Below, in pieces: positions 7,348 to 16,588 of a DNA stretch of 64,000 bases. How positions within the stretch are numbered: position 1 is the first letter of the stretch; every line of letters begins with the position of its first letter. A program made the translations under genes and the position numbers. Under the pieces are notes generated by a model. The model searched no databases. It was not told the origin of the DNA and saw only the letters and a program-made list of their open reading frames with translations. Source of the stretch: Prolixibacteraceae bacterium. Its GTDB lineage: Bacteria; Bacteroidota; Bacteroidia; Bacteroidales; Prolixibacteraceae. The DNA is taken from positions 196,007 through 260,006 of the forward strand of contig JAQUIJ010000010.1 in the NCBI GenBank assembly GCA_028683385.1. Reading direction: 5' to 3'.

Positions 7348-8022
7348 TTATCCAAGCCTGTTTTTCTTCTTCAAAAAACGAATGGTTAAATAACTGACGA
7401 GCAATAATCCCCCAATAATTAAGAAGTAAATGAAGCTGATGTGTTTTTGATATAACAACAGAAGCAGCAATCCGCCAAGATAGAGATAAAAAGAGTTGTA
7501 CTCCTTTCGGATTACCTTTTTTAAATTGAATTCCTGACCTTTGAATGCTTCTTTGATTCTTGTAAAATCAGGGATAATCGCATTGACATTCTTTTTATAG
7601 AGATTATATTCTTCACCGAATTTATTCTCCAGGAATGATCGTTCGGCCAATATAATCGCGGCATACAAAATCATGAAGATTGGAAATGTCAGGAAAACAA
7701 AAAGCGCTGAATTTGCGAAGACTCCTACTCCCAACAATATCAATATGTTGCCAAAGTACATGGGGTTTCTGCAAATGCTGTATATGCCCGAAGTAACAAG
7801 TTTGTCGGCATAAATTTGCCTGTAAAGTCCACCCCGAACGATGTACTCCAACCCAATTGTAATACCACGTGACATTACTCCAAATAAAAAAATTGCCAGA
7901 CCCAGCCCAATTTGAATACTCAAATCATCGATAAGAGCAACCGAAGGAATGAACATTGTTGCATAAAGAATAGCGAAAAACCAGTTGCGGTTGTGAAAAA
8001 CCCAATTTCCAAATTTAACCAT
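7348..8022 (-). CDS. ICMT/NnrU-type membrane methyltransferase-like protein
   Basis: A 224-residue protein with about five or six hydrophobic segments. It carries the signature of the isoprenylcysteine carboxyl methyltransferase/phospholipid methyltransferase group: SICRNPMYFGNILILLG about residues 90-107, then ERSFLENKFGEEYNLYKKNV and IPDF. These proteins methylate membrane-embedded or lipid-like substrates using SAM. It is the last gene of the leftward run and starts 8 bases after cmoA. Substrate unknown. Confidence 0.75.
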   Translation of the reverse strand: MVKFGNWVFHNRNWFFAILYATMFIPSVALIDDLSIQIGLGLAIFLFGVMSRGITIGLEYIVRGGLYRQIYADKLVTSGIYSICRNPMYFGNILILLGVGVFANSALFVFLTFPIFMILYAAIILAERSFLENKFGEEYNLYKKNVNAIIPDFTRIKEAFKGQEFNLKKVIRKEYNSFYLYLGGLLLLLLYQKHISFIYFLIIGGLLLVSYLTIRFLKKKNRLG

Positions 8023-8030
8023 AACTCAGA

Positions 8031-8756
8031 TTATTTAATTGCGATAATACCGGCAAAATTGTACCATTTAAAAAAGACTTCGGTTTTGCTGAATCCAGCT
8101 TCATCCAACATTTGCAAATTTTCACTTAGTTTATAAGGGATTAAAACATTTTCAAGAGCTTCCCTTTTTTGAGAGATTTCCATTTCATCGTAGTTATTCC
8201 GGCGTTTTAAATCATAGTAATAATTAATAAACTGTCGGTTCAAATCAGCGTCTTCAGCCAAAATCTTTTCGACTAAAATCAAGCAGGCTCCATCATTCAT
8301 TTGCTGATAAATAGACTCAAGCATTTTCTGCCGGTAAACTGGCCGTATAAACTGAAGCGTCAGGCATAAGATCACAACCGATGCATTTTTAATCTCGAAG
8401 GGTTTGTACAAATCGGCTGTAATCAGCTCATAAGGCCGGGTAAGCTCATTATTTTTGAAGTTGCTGTGCGAGTTTTCGATCATTTCTGATGAAGAATCAA
8501 CTCCAACAAAACGAACAGACTGATCAAGCCGCTTATCCAGCGAAAGAAGAGTTGTGCCTGTAGAGCAACCAAGATCATAGATTGATGTATTTGGTTGCGC
8601 GTAATCAGGAATAATTTCGGCCATCATGCGCTGCATTTCAAGATAGTAAGGAACCGAACGTCCAACCATGTCATTAAATACATCAGCCACCTGTGCATCG
8701 AATTTAAAATCGGTTGATTTTTTCATTGGCGCTTTAAATACCTGATCTGTTTTCAT
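8031..8756 (-). CDS. cmoA: Carboxy-SAM synthase family protein (CmoA-like)
   Basis: A 241-residue class I methyltransferase-fold protein with the CmoA pattern: DFKFDAQVADVFNDMVGRSVPYY near the N-terminus, YDLGCSTGTT as the SAM loop, then LCLTLQFI and a C-terminal FKWYNFAGIIAIK. CmoA converts SAM and prephenate to carboxy-SAM, which CmoB uses to modify wobble uridine 34 of tRNA. No cmoB is in the window, and the gene sits between a TetR gene and an ICMT-type methyltransferase at the end of an efflux operon, an unexpected place for a tRNA-modification gene. Family assignment is good; identical chemistry is inferred. Confidence 0.75.
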   Translation of the reverse strand: MKTDQVFKAPMKKSTDFKFDAQVADVFNDMVGRSVPYYLEMQRMMAEIIPDYAQPNTSIYDLGCSTGTTLLSLDKRLDQSVRFVGVDSSSEMIENSHSNFKNNELTRPYELITADLYKPFEIKNASVVILCLTLQFIRPVYRQKMLESIYQQMNDGACLILVEKILAEDADLNRQFINYYYDLKRRNNYDEMEISQKREALENVLIPYKLSENLQMLDEAGFSKTEVFFKWYNFAGIIAIK

Positions 8757-8769
8757 ATACTCTAAATTA

Positions 8770-9291
8770 TTAGTTGTTTATATTCAATTTCAATGCTCGT
8801 TCAACTGGATCACTTTTCCCCGGCAAATCCAGTTTTATAATTTTTGAAAATTGACTGGTAATCAGTTGTTGTAGAATCTCAATATTTTCTGGATAACTAA
8901 AAATGGAGGTAATCAGGTTACTTATTTTATCGTTTGCCACAATCATTTCTATAAGGAATTGATTGTGGGTTCTAATCTCGTTTAATAAAAACCAGGCTAT
9001 CCTTTCGGCTTTTATATTTTGGGTCGCATCTGGGGTATATGTTGTATTGGATTTATGTACAGAATAGAATTCGTGGTGATTCAATACATCAAGAAGCTGA
9101 GAGAGGTTATTCAAAAGAACAATGGAATAGATATTCTCTTTTGATCGAAAATAGTAATGGATTGCTGCCGTATTAACTGCTGCTCTGGTCGCAATTTGTT
9201 GGAGAGTAGTTCCATGATATCCGAACTGAAGGAAGATACTATTGGCAGCTTCCAATATTTTAGCTTCGGTGTTTAACTCAGTATTTGCCAT
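8770..9291 (-). CDS. TetR/AcrR-family transcriptional regulator
   Basis: 173 residues with the TetR N-terminal domain: ILEAANSIFLQFGYHGTTLQQIA, then AAIHYYFRSKENIY as the recognition helix region (about 10-60). The C-terminal ligand domain is short and not recognisable. It lies 11 bases after the OMPLA-like gene and 13 bases before cmoA. It is the second TetR gene of this leftward run (the other is at 16984-17568), so it may control the distal genes, for example cmoA and the membrane methyltransferase, in response to a small hydrophobic ligand. Confidence 0.85.
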   Translation of the reverse strand: MANTELNTEAKILEAANSIFLQFGYHGTTLQQIATRAAVNTAAIHYYFRSKENIYSIVLLNNLSQLLDVLNHHEFYSVHKSNTTYTPDATQNIKAERIAWFLLNEIRTHNQFLIEMIVANDKISNLITSIFSYPENIEILQQLITSQFSKIIKLDLPGKSDPVERALKLNINN

Positions 9292-9302
9292 ACTTTTTAT
9301 AT

Positions 9303-10199
9303 TTAAAACCTTAATTTCTCGGTCATTAACCCAAACCGAAGGACATCCAACCTGTGACTGAAATACATGTTGTAATAATCCAACCCATGATAATATTGAA
9401 CGAATAGCCCGATATCCTCCAGAAATTTAGGGTGATAATAAAAAGTAAAGCTCAGGTTAAGCCTGTCAGATGAAACCCGATCCCAATTATTCACATCACC
9501 AAACATCCAGGTAGCTTCTGCTTTAACCGAGATATCCGCATTTTTTCTGGGATATTGGTCATTTTTTGCCGGAACCTTAAATATAGAAACCGCATTGTGC
9601 CAGCGAACTTTACTGTAAATTCTGTCGAGCTCTGAACTGCTTGAACCTGGCGGATGGATTTCAACAGATGATTTGAAAAACTGATAAGCATTTAGTCGTT
9701 TATTTACGTTTGTTACGATGAATCCCGGCTCAAAATAATTGGTAGCAAAATCTCCTGATTTTAAATTCAGATCGCCATTTTCCAGGAAAAAGTTTCCCTC
9801 CTGACCATTTGAATGATGTGCCAGCCGTACAAACAAACTTTTACTGCGTGAGTCCGAAAGGCTTTTCAACTGATAATAAATCGTTACCTGGGGCATATAA
9901 CTTGGAGTGCGCACAGGGAAAGATTTTTCCTGATACATCCGGATAATAACCTGCGGTGTTAGTACGCCCATTAACCGGGAATTCTTACTTTCCCTGATAT
10001 AGAAATTGGGGATCAGGTTTCCTTCAAACCATAACCGCTCAATGTTCCCAACATCAGATGGAAAAGTAATATAGCTATTCCCCTGGTTTGCCTGAGATAT
10101 TACTGAAAGCCCAATCTGTGGTATTGAGTCTCTTTCCTGTCCTATGCCTGAAAGGACAAGAAATAGAGAAATCAAGATCAAAAGTGAGCATCGTTTCAT
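9303..10199 (-). CDS. Outer-membrane phospholipase A (OMPLA)-like beta-barrel protein
   Basis: 298 residues with a signal peptide (MKRCSLLILISLFLVLSGIG) and alternating beta-strand pattern ending in a terminal Phe, as outer-membrane barrels do. The stretch LAHHSNGQEG at 127-135 matches the OMPLA HxSNG active site (catalytic His128 and Ser130). Asn154 (ATNYFEPG) is a candidate for the third catalytic residue, with a longer spacer than in E. coli PldA. The HGLDYYNMYFSHRLDVLRFGL end also recalls the last OMPLA strands. OMPLA hydrolyses misplaced phospholipids in the outer leaflet. It sits behind an RND efflux operon, consistent with an envelope-stress role. A plain structural barrel is the alternative. 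Confidence 0.6.
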   Translation of the reverse strand: MKRCSLLILISLFLVLSGIGQERDSIPQIGLSVISQANQGNSYITFPSDVGNIERLWFEGNLIPNFYIRESKNSRLMGVLTPQVIIRMYQEKSFPVRTPSYMPQVTIYYQLKSLSDSRSKSLFVRLAHHSNGQEGNFFLENGDLNLKSGDFATNYFEPGFIVTNVNKRLNAYQFFKSSVEIHPPGSSSSELDRIYSKVRWHNAVSIFKVPAKNDQYPRKNADISVKAEATWMFGDVNNWDRVSSDRLNLSFTFYYHPKFLEDIGLFVQYYHGLDYYNMYFSHRLDVLRFGLMTEKLRF

Positions 10200-10202
10200 C
10201 CT

Positions 10203-10652
10203 TTATAAGTATATAATATTGACCTTTATCTTTTTATTGCCTAGTACACTAAAAGAGGATTTTGCAAATGATGGCCGGTTTGAAAAACCAATGGACTGGA
10301 AATTGGAAAAACCGATACCCTCCTTGGGTAAGATGATTCCTTTTTTAATTTTCCCGTCATTGTTTTCATCGTGCAAAATATTCACCGCATATTTTCCTTC
10401 CGGAAGGTTTTCGAATGTTACAGTCGATGCCCCGTTAATAATTTTTCCGGTAAGCTTTTTGAAATACTTTTTGTAATGCTCATCGGGGAATGCATCTTCT
10501 CTGTTATACAAGGCGAATTGTACAGTACCTTCTGAATTTCGCAATTCGCTCACATCAATTGTTAATGAGCAGGCTTCCTGCTTTTGATTACTGAATGAAG
10601 AAAGCAGTAGAACTGTCAAGAATGAAAGAAGGATTTTGATTGCCCCCTTCAT
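10203..10652 (-). CDS. DUF2141 secreted protein
   Basis: 149 residues with a signal peptide and the DUF2141 pattern: TIDVSELRNSEGTVQFALYN, then FENLPEGKYAVNILHDENNDGK. The family is an immunoglobulin-like secreted domain of unknown role. The start codon overlaps the end of the RND pump gene (10649-10652), and the OMPLA-like gene follows 3 bases later, so all three are co-transcribed. Confidence 0.8.
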   Translation of the reverse strand: MKGAIKILLSFLTVLLLSSFSNQKQEACSLTIDVSELRNSEGTVQFALYNREDAFPDEHYKKYFKKLTGKIINGASTVTFENLPEGKYAVNILHDENNDGKIKKGIILPKEGIGFSNFQSIGFSNRPSFAKSSFSVLGNKKIKVNIIYL

Positions 10653-13600
10653 TTGATTTCTCCCTTCCTATTTGCGATTTTCTCTTTAATACGATCCACC
10701 GCATAATATACCATCGGAACTAAATAAACAGTCAGAATCATGGACGAAAGCAAACCTCCGATGATCACCCAGGCCAGGCCGTTTTTCCATTCGCTGGCTG
10801 TACCTTTAGCCAATGCGATGGGCAACATTCCGATGGCCATGGCAAGCGTGGTCATTAAAATGGGGCGCATTCGTTCTTTCCCTGCAATGATCAAGGCTTC
10901 TTTGTAATGTTTGCCCTGTGCTTTCAACTGGTTGGTAAAATCCACAATCAGGATCGCATTTTTTGTGACCAGCCCCATAAGCATGATTAACCCCAACTGT
11001 GCAAATAAAGTCAGGTGATTTAGCGATAAGTTTAAGGCAAGGAATGCGCCAATGGCTGCCATTGGTATAGCAAATAAAGCCACAAACGGATAAATGTAGC
11101 TGTCATAAAGGGCTACCATGATTAGGTAAATCAGTATAAATGAGATTAAAAGAACTGAACCCAACGCTCCGAAACTTTCATTTTGAGTTTTGATATCAGC
11201 CCCCCAGGTTAATTTTACACCTTCGGGCAATGGTTGCGTTTTCAGAAAACTTATTGCCTCATCAGCAAGTGTACCCGATGGCCTGCCAAACGATTCGGAA
11301 GTGATAGTTACCGATGGTTGGCGGTCAAGCCTTTCGAGCAACGAAGGCGAATTATCCTGCCTGACTTCAGCAAATTGAGATACTTCAATTGGTATGTTCA
11401 TTGGGTTGACGATGGAAAGACGCTGCACATCTTCAAAGTTTTTCCGGTCAAAATCATCCAGCCATATCCTTACCGGATATTCGGTTCCATTTTCGGTTAA
11501 CGAGGCATCATCGTTTCCGGTGAAGGCAGTCCTTAAATTTAACCCGACATAAGCAGTTGTTAATCCCAACCGCTGCATCTTATCTTTGTGGGGGATCACC
11601 TTGAATTCAGGGCTACCTTCTTCAACTGATAACTGGACATTATCGGCTCCCGGTATTTTTTCAATCACCATTTTCAATTCGTTCCCGGTTTTCATAACCA
11701 AACTCAGGTCGCTTCCGCTCAGGGTTATTTTTATAGGCGCCTGTTTTGGCAATAAGCCCAGAACTGCCATTGAAAAGTTAACGCCCGAAAATTGCTTTTT
11801 CAACTCTTCGCGAAGCGATTTCATAAACGCTTCAGTTTTGATGTCCCTTTCCTTTTCCGGCTTTAACTGTATGGTAAATTCGGTTAAATTGGCCGAGCCA
11901 ACTCCAAGGCTGCCGATGCCTGTGCTTGGCCCGGCAATGTTGCTGAAAAGTGTGGCTACTTCAGGCTGTTGAAGAATAAAGTTTTCTACCTGCTGAGTTC
12001 TGATATTGTTCTCCTGAACGGTTGTTGTTTTATCATATTCCAGATTCAAACGAAACTTTCCCTGATCTCCGGTTGACATCATTTCTTTTCCGATAATGCC
12101 TTGTTTCATCATCACCCCAGTCATTACCAACAGGAAAATAACTATTCCGGTAAAGATGAGTTTATGGCTAAGAACCCATTCCAACTGACGGCCATACCAG
12201 TCGATGAAAGTTGTCAATTGCCTTTCAAACCAAAGCAAAAAACGGTTCATGAAGTTGGTCGGTTGTAAATCTTCCTTTTTGCCTATTCTCGAAGCCAGCC
12301 AGGGAACCAGAGTAAAACCCACCAATAAGCTGGTAAGTGTCGATGTTATTACTACGATTGAAAATTGTTTCAGCATATCGGCCACAAATACCTGCAAAAA
12401 CAGAATAGGTAAGAATACAACCACATCAACCAGGGTAATTGAAATGGCTGAAAATCCAATTTCCATACGTCCTTCCAATGCCGCGGTTTCCTTGTCTTTT
12501 CCCATATCGAGGTGTCGCTGAATGTTTTCCAGAATTACGATAGCATCATCTACCAGGATTCCGATGATTAACGACATGGCCAGCAAAGTCATCAGGTTTA
12601 AGGTGAAGCCCATCAGCCACATTACGGCAAACGCGGTAATTAATGAGGTTGGGATTGCAATTAAAACGATCAACGAGTTCCGGTAGCTTCGCAAAAACAG
12701 GAACATAACCAGTGAAACCAGGATTACCGCTAAAATCAGGTCGTCAACTACTGAATTTACTGCCGCAATGGTCATGTCGGTTGAATCATCGGCAACAACA
12801 AATATCACCCCGTAGTTGGTGTTTGCACTTTCGATTTGCTTGAGTTTCGTGTGAACTAATTTTGAAACCTCTACCGCGTTCGCATCGCCTTGTTTTTTCA
12901 GCAAAAGGCCTATTCCGTTTGTACCGTTGTATCGACTTACCGAACTTATTTCTTTCACCCCATCGATCACGGTTGCCACATCTTTTACATAGACCGGCAT
13001 TCCCGGCTCAGGCATAGCAACCTGCACATTCATGATGTCGTTTACGCTCGAAAATTTTCCGGTCAGACGAACTGAATTACTTTCCTTATCGGTCTGCGCT
13101 TTACCGGCGGGCAAATCAATTCCTGAGCGGTTAATGGCCTCAACCACCTGATAAAGTGATATTTTATACAGTTTCAGTTTATCCTGATTGGCCTTCACTT
13201 GAATTTCACGTTCTTCGCCGCCAAGCAGCGTAATTTCAGCCACCCCTTTCAATTGTTGAATTTGTGGCAGATATTCGTCCTTCATTTTCTGGAAGAATTC
13301 AGTCGCGGGCAAGCTACTTGTTGCACTGATCGAAATGATTGGCAAATCGTTGGGCGAAACCTTGCTCATCACCGGACTCAAAATGTCTGCCGGAAGATCT
13401 TTTTTAATATTGTCTATATACCGCTGGGCATCCTGCATGGCAATGCTCAGGTTCGTTCCGTATTTGAGGTTGGCAATAATAACAGAGGCGTTGGGCATCG
13501 ACTTGGTTTCCAGATAATCGACTCCTTCGAGATTCGACAAGGCATCCTCTATTTTCCTTGAAACAGAGGTTTCTACTTCATTGGGTTCGGCGCCTGGGTA

Positions 13601-13750
13601 CATTGTTTTTATTACCACCACAGGCTGGTTGAAGTCGGGCAACAGTTCATACCCCAGGTTTGTAAATCCAATGATTCCCAACAAGGCAAATACGCTGAAA
13701 AGAACGATGATCAGCGATGGACGATTGATTGCTATTTTTGTAATGTTCAT
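10649..13750 (-). CDS. RND multidrug efflux transporter (AcrB/HAE1 family)
   Basis: A 1033-residue inner-membrane pump of normal RND length. A first transmembrane helix is at about 10-30 (PSLIIVLFSVFALLGIIGF). Two clusters of membrane helices flank two large periplasmic loops. The proton-relay aspartates lie in GILVDDAIVILENI at about 395-410. The second cluster (LGLIMLMGLVTKNAILIVDF, about 925-945) is typical of the HAE1 group. It works with the adaptor at 14146 and the TolC protein at 15230. A four-helix-bundle gene separates it from the adaptor, breaking the usual adjacency. Confidence 0.93.
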   Translation of the reverse strand: MNITKIAINRPSLIIVLFSVFALLGIIGFTNLGYELLPDFNQPVVVIKTMYPGAEPNEVETSVSRKIEDALSNLEGVDYLETKSMPNASVIIANLKYGTNLSIAMQDAQRYIDNIKKDLPADILSPVMSKVSPNDLPIISISATSSLPATEFFQKMKDEYLPQIQQLKGVAEITLLGGEEREIQVKANQDKLKLYKISLYQVVEAINRSGIDLPAGKAQTDKESNSVRLTGKFSSVNDIMNVQVAMPEPGMPVYVKDVATVIDGVKEISSVSRYNGTNGIGLLLKKQGDANAVEVSKLVHTKLKQIESANTNYGVIFVVADDSTDMTIAAVNSVVDDLILAVILVSLVMFLFLRSYRNSLIVLIAIPTSLITAFAVMWLMGFTLNLMTLLAMSLIIGILVDDAIVILENIQRHLDMGKDKETAALEGRMEIGFSAISITLVDVVVFLPILFLQVFVADMLKQFSIVVITSTLTSLLVGFTLVPWLASRIGKKEDLQPTNFMNRFLLWFERQLTTFIDWYGRQLEWVLSHKLIFTGIVIFLLVMTGVMMKQGIIGKEMMSTGDQGKFRLNLEYDKTTTVQENNIRTQQVENFILQQPEVATLFSNIAGPSTGIGSLGVGSANLTEFTIQLKPEKERDIKTEAFMKSLREELKKQFSGVNFSMAVLGLLPKQAPIKITLSGSDLSLVMKTGNELKMVIEKIPGADNVQLSVEEGSPEFKVIPHKDKMQRLGLTTAYVGLNLRTAFTGNDDASLTENGTEYPVRIWLDDFDRKNFEDVQRLSIVNPMNIPIEVSQFAEVRQDNSPSLLERLDRQPSVTITSESFGRPSGTLADEAISFLKTQPLPEGVKLTWGADIKTQNESFGALGSVLLISFILIYLIMVALYDSYIYPFVALFAIPMAAIGAFLALNLSLNHLTLFAQLGLIMLMGLVTKNAILIVDFTNQLKAQGKHYKEALIIAGKERMRPILMTTLAMAIGMLPIALAKGTASEWKNGLAWVIIGGLLSSMILTVYLVPMVYYAVDRIKEKIANRKGEIK

Positions 13751-13758
13751 CTTCTTTC

Positions 13759-14151
13759 AATTAAAAATTACGAATTACGAATTACGGTTTTTTGCTGTGA
13801 CTTGAATTTTACCGAGAATTTTACAAATTTCTTCGGCATCATTATACAGGCTTTCAAATTCGCTTTTTGTGATATAATCTGTGGCATGCAAAAGTTTAAG
13901 CCAATAGATACTTTCTCTTGCTTCTTTATATGCAATTCCCAATTTATTCAAGAAGTCCTTGTCTGAAACACCACCAATTGCTTCTTCTACATTCGCTCCA
14001 ATAGAAGTTCCGCTTCTTAGTAGTTGCTTTGATAAAATATATTCTTTCTTTTCTGCTATCAGGAATTTGTAGAAGTTTACAATTCTTATGGCAAAAACAA
14101 ATGACTTATCTTGTATTATATTATCTGTTTTCATGTTCGTAATTTTTAATT
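13759..14151. repeat. 16-bp perfect inverted repeats flanking the four-helix-bundle gene
   Basis: AATTAAAAATTACGAA at 13759-13774 is repeated exactly, in inverse orientation, as TTCGTAATTTTTAATT at 14136-14151. The repeats bracket the four-helix-bundle gene tightly. The stop codons of that gene and of the adaptor gene both fall in or at the repeats. Similar A/T-rich sequence lies between adaptor and TolC (15207-15242). Confidence 0.7.
13775..14134 (-). CDS. Four-helix-bundle protein (23S rRNA intervening-sequence family)
   Basis: 119 residues with the IVS/S23 four-helix pattern: FAIRIVNFYKFL, LSKQLLRSGTSIGANVEEA, then SDKDFLNKLGIAYKEARESIYWL. Such proteins were first found in rRNA intervening sequences and occur widely as single genes dropped into unrelated operons in Bacteroidota. 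Function is not established. Here it separates the RND pump from its adaptor and is enclosed by exact 16-bp inverted repeats, so it looks like an inserted cassette. Its last codons run into the left repeat. Confidence 0.85.
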   Translation of the reverse strand: MKTDNIIQDKSFVFAIRIVNFYKFLIAEKKEYILSKQLLRSGTSIGANVEEAIGGVSDKDFLNKLGIAYKEARESIYWLKLLHATDYITKSEFESLYNDAEEICKILGKIQVTAKNRNS

Positions 14152-15204
14152 CGTATTTGAAATGACATTTGCCCCATCGAAAAGATTGATAAACCCGTTG
14201 GTAATTATTACATCGCCTTCGGTTAAACCACTTGAAACCTGTACTTTATTTTGAACCCGGGTTGAAGTGGTGATGTTTTGAAGAACGGCTTTACCATTTT
14301 TGATCTGATAAACCTGTGGCTGAATGTTGGTTCCAACAATAGCAGATGCCGGGATGATGATTAACTTTTCGTCTCCATCGTTTTTCAGCTGTACATTTCC
14401 AAACATTCCTGATTTGATTTTTAAATCGGCGGTGTTGTTTACCGAAAATTGTACCGGAAAACTATTTCCCATATTGGCTTTGCTGCCCGTCATGGTCACT
14501 TTTCCCGACAGCACCGTTTCCGGAAAAGCATCTGCGGAAAGCGCGTATTGTTGATTGGTTTCGAACTGACTTAACTCCTGTTCAGGAACATTTACGGTAA
14601 ACTTCAGGCTTGAGATGTCTGTGATTTGGAGTAAAGGTATTCCCGGTGCCGCGAAGGCTCCTTCTTCTGTAAGTTTCGCTGTAACAATTCCGCTGAAAGG
14701 CGCATTAATAGTCGTTTTATTGATTTGCTCCACTAAGGTAGCCTTCTGTACTTTTGCTGATTTTAAAGCCAATTCGGTCTTTTCTAACTGAACGCCCTGA
14801 ATGGCATCTGCATGGGCAAGCACGGTATAGCGTTTTACATCCGATTCCAATCCTTCAATCTGAATTTCAACGGTTTGTAATTGTAGTTTCAGTAAAGAGT
14901 TGTCCAGTTGAACCAAAGCCTGACCTTTTCGGACAACGCTTCCAGCATCCACCAGAACTGAGTTTATCTTGCCCTGAATATCTGCACTGATTCTTGTCTC
15001 TTTGTTGGGCTCAAAAGTTCCTGTGTAATAAATATCATTTTTAACACGTTCAAGCTTCAGGGTAATGGCCTGCACATTTATTGCCTGCTCTTTATCGTAT
15101 TGATAAACCCTGCTGACAGTGGTTTCTTTATTGGTTTTCAGGCGAATTACCACGATGGCTATTAACGCCACTGCCACAATTATATAAATGATCGCTTTTT
15201 TCAT
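14146..15204 (-). CDS. RND efflux periplasmic adaptor (HlyD/MFP family)
   Basis: 352 residues from the ATG at 15204; the earlier frame start at 15246 would add A/T-repeat-encoded Lys-rich residues before the signal anchor, so I reject it. A transmembrane anchor (AIIYIIVAVALIAIVVI) is followed by a lipoyl-like half (ISADIQGKINSVLVDAGSVVRKG), a coiled hairpin, the second half-motif (INAPFSGIVTAKL) and a beta-barrel domain. It bridges the RND pump and the TolC channel. The stop codon lies inside the right-hand 16-bp inverted repeat that bounds the four-helix-bundle cassette, so the insertion may have replaced the original last residues. Confidence 0.9.
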   Translation of the reverse strand: MKKAIIYIIVAVALIAIVVIRLKTNKETTVSRVYQYDKEQAINVQAITLKLERVKNDIYYTGTFEPNKETRISADIQGKINSVLVDAGSVVRKGQALVQLDNSLLKLQLQTVEIQIEGLESDVKRYTVLAHADAIQGVQLEKTELALKSAKVQKATLVEQINKTTINAPFSGIVTAKLTEEGAFAAPGIPLLQITDISSLKFTVNVPEQELSQFETNQQYALSADAFPETVLSGKVTMTGSKANMGNSFPVQFSVNNTADLKIKSGMFGNVQLKNDGDEKLIIIPASAIVGTNIQPQVYQIKNGKAVLQNITTSTRVQNKVQVSSGLTEGDVIITNGFINLFDGANVISNTN

Positions 15205-15229
15205 TTCCTTGATTTTTAATTTGTAATTT

Positions 15230-16567
15230 TTAATTTTTAATTGCAATCAGGTTTCCTGTTACCCGTTTGTATTCCAGTTCTGCCTTTCGAAGATTTACCA
15301 TTGCAACGATATAGTTTTGCTGTGCTTCGCGTAAAGAATTGTCGGTCAGCAGCAAATCGGTTATGGTTGCCATTCCTTGTTTGTTTTGAAGCACGGTATT
15401 GTTGTAAATCTTTTTTGCCAGTTTTATTTGATCGTCAACAGTAGCAATGTTTTGGTTTGCAAGTGCATATTGCATTTCGGCATTAATCAGGTCGAGTTTC
15501 GATTTTTCGGATACCAGTTCTTTCTGAATATTTGTTTTCTGTATGTCTATCTTTTTCTGTACAATCTTGTGCTTTGTAATTGCACCATTGAACAGTGGGA
15601 TCGACAATTGAGCGCCAACATAACCGATTGGATGAAAATTGAAAAAGCTGTTGGTGCCAGTATTCCCATAACCAGTTGTACCATAGACTCCATAAGCGCC
15701 CAGCGAGGGCAGTTTTGATTGACGAAGCCCTTTAAGTTCAGCATAATTAAATTGTAATTTTTTATCAATCAACTTCATGTCAGTAGTCGCCTGAACCTGA
15801 GTATCCAATTGAGCCAATGAGTTTTCAGTTATTGCAACCTGGATGGTATCAGAAATTGGTTTTCCCATTAGAAATTTGAGTGCATTTAGCACTTGCTGCT
15901 GCTGCGAAAAAACAGTTTTTCTTTGATTGGCTATCTGATCCAACTGTAGCTGGAGTCTGTCAACATCAGTTCCTTTTGCAATTTGTTGCTGGTGCAGCAA
16001 GGTGGTCGTTTGCAGTAGTTTATTGGTATTGATCATGTTGCTGTCTAAAAAAACCAGTTGATTCAGCAAAATTTGTGCATTGTAGTAGGCGTTCGAAACT
16101 TCCAGCACAACATCTTCGTCGGTTTTAGTTTTCTGAATTTCTGACAGTTCACTAGCTATCCGTGTTGTCTTTATCGCACCTAAAGCTGATGGGTTGTAAA
16201 TTGGCACAGTTAGTTGCAAATTGGCATTCAGGCTTTGTGGTACACCAAATTGTACTTCTTTATAGGTGCCTGCAGGACCACCAAAAGCTTCAGCAGGCAT
16301 TAGCTGATAAGGCAAATCGGTATAATAGCGATAATCAGTCATCCCATTCAATTTTGGAAACAGATTGCCTTTGGTTTCCTTGTTTTTCTCATTTGCCAGA
16401 AAAACATCCTGTTGTGATAGTTTGATCGTGCGGTTATATTGCAACGCAGTATCAATACATTGCTCCAGCGAGAGGGGTTGTGCCGATAGGATTCCAGAAA
16501 ACTGAATAAGAATCAGGACAAGGACTGTTCTTGTTATTTTTTGATGTAAGTTAATATTCACTAACAT
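15230..16567 (-). CDS. TolC-family outer-membrane efflux channel
   Basis: 445 residues with a signal peptide and the two-repeat TolC layout: SLEQCIDTALQYNRTIKLSQ at the mature N-terminus, long coiled-coil helices, and LLLTDNSLREAQQNYIVAMVNLRKAELEYKRVTG at the end of the second repeat. It forms the exit duct of the RND system. The adaptor gene begins 25 bases downstream and a small membrane protein gene ends 21 bases upstream, so it belongs to the same transcript. Confidence 0.9.
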   Translation of the reverse strand: MLVNINLHQKITRTVLVLILIQFSGILSAQPLSLEQCIDTALQYNRTIKLSQQDVFLANEKNKETKGNLFPKLNGMTDYRYYTDLPYQLMPAEAFGGPAGTYKEVQFGVPQSLNANLQLTVPIYNPSALGAIKTTRIASELSEIQKTKTDEDVVLEVSNAYYNAQILLNQLVFLDSNMINTNKLLQTTTLLHQQQIAKGTDVDRLQLQLDQIANQRKTVFSQQQQVLNALKFLMGKPISDTIQVAITENSLAQLDTQVQATTDMKLIDKKLQFNYAELKGLRQSKLPSLGAYGVYGTTGYGNTGTNSFFNFHPIGYVGAQLSIPLFNGAITKHKIVQKKIDIQKTNIQKELVSEKSKLDLINAEMQYALANQNIATVDDQIKLAKKIYNNTVLQNKQGMATITDLLLTDNSLREAQQNYIVAMVNLRKAELEYKRVTGNLIAIKN

Positions 16568-16588
16568 GATTGAGCAAATTTTTTTAGG

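Noticed and set aside
8031..8756. Ordinary small-molecule methyltransferase
   Set aside because: The DFKFDAQVADVFNDMVGRSVPYY and YNFAG motifs are specific to the CmoA group and not to generic SAM methyltransferases.
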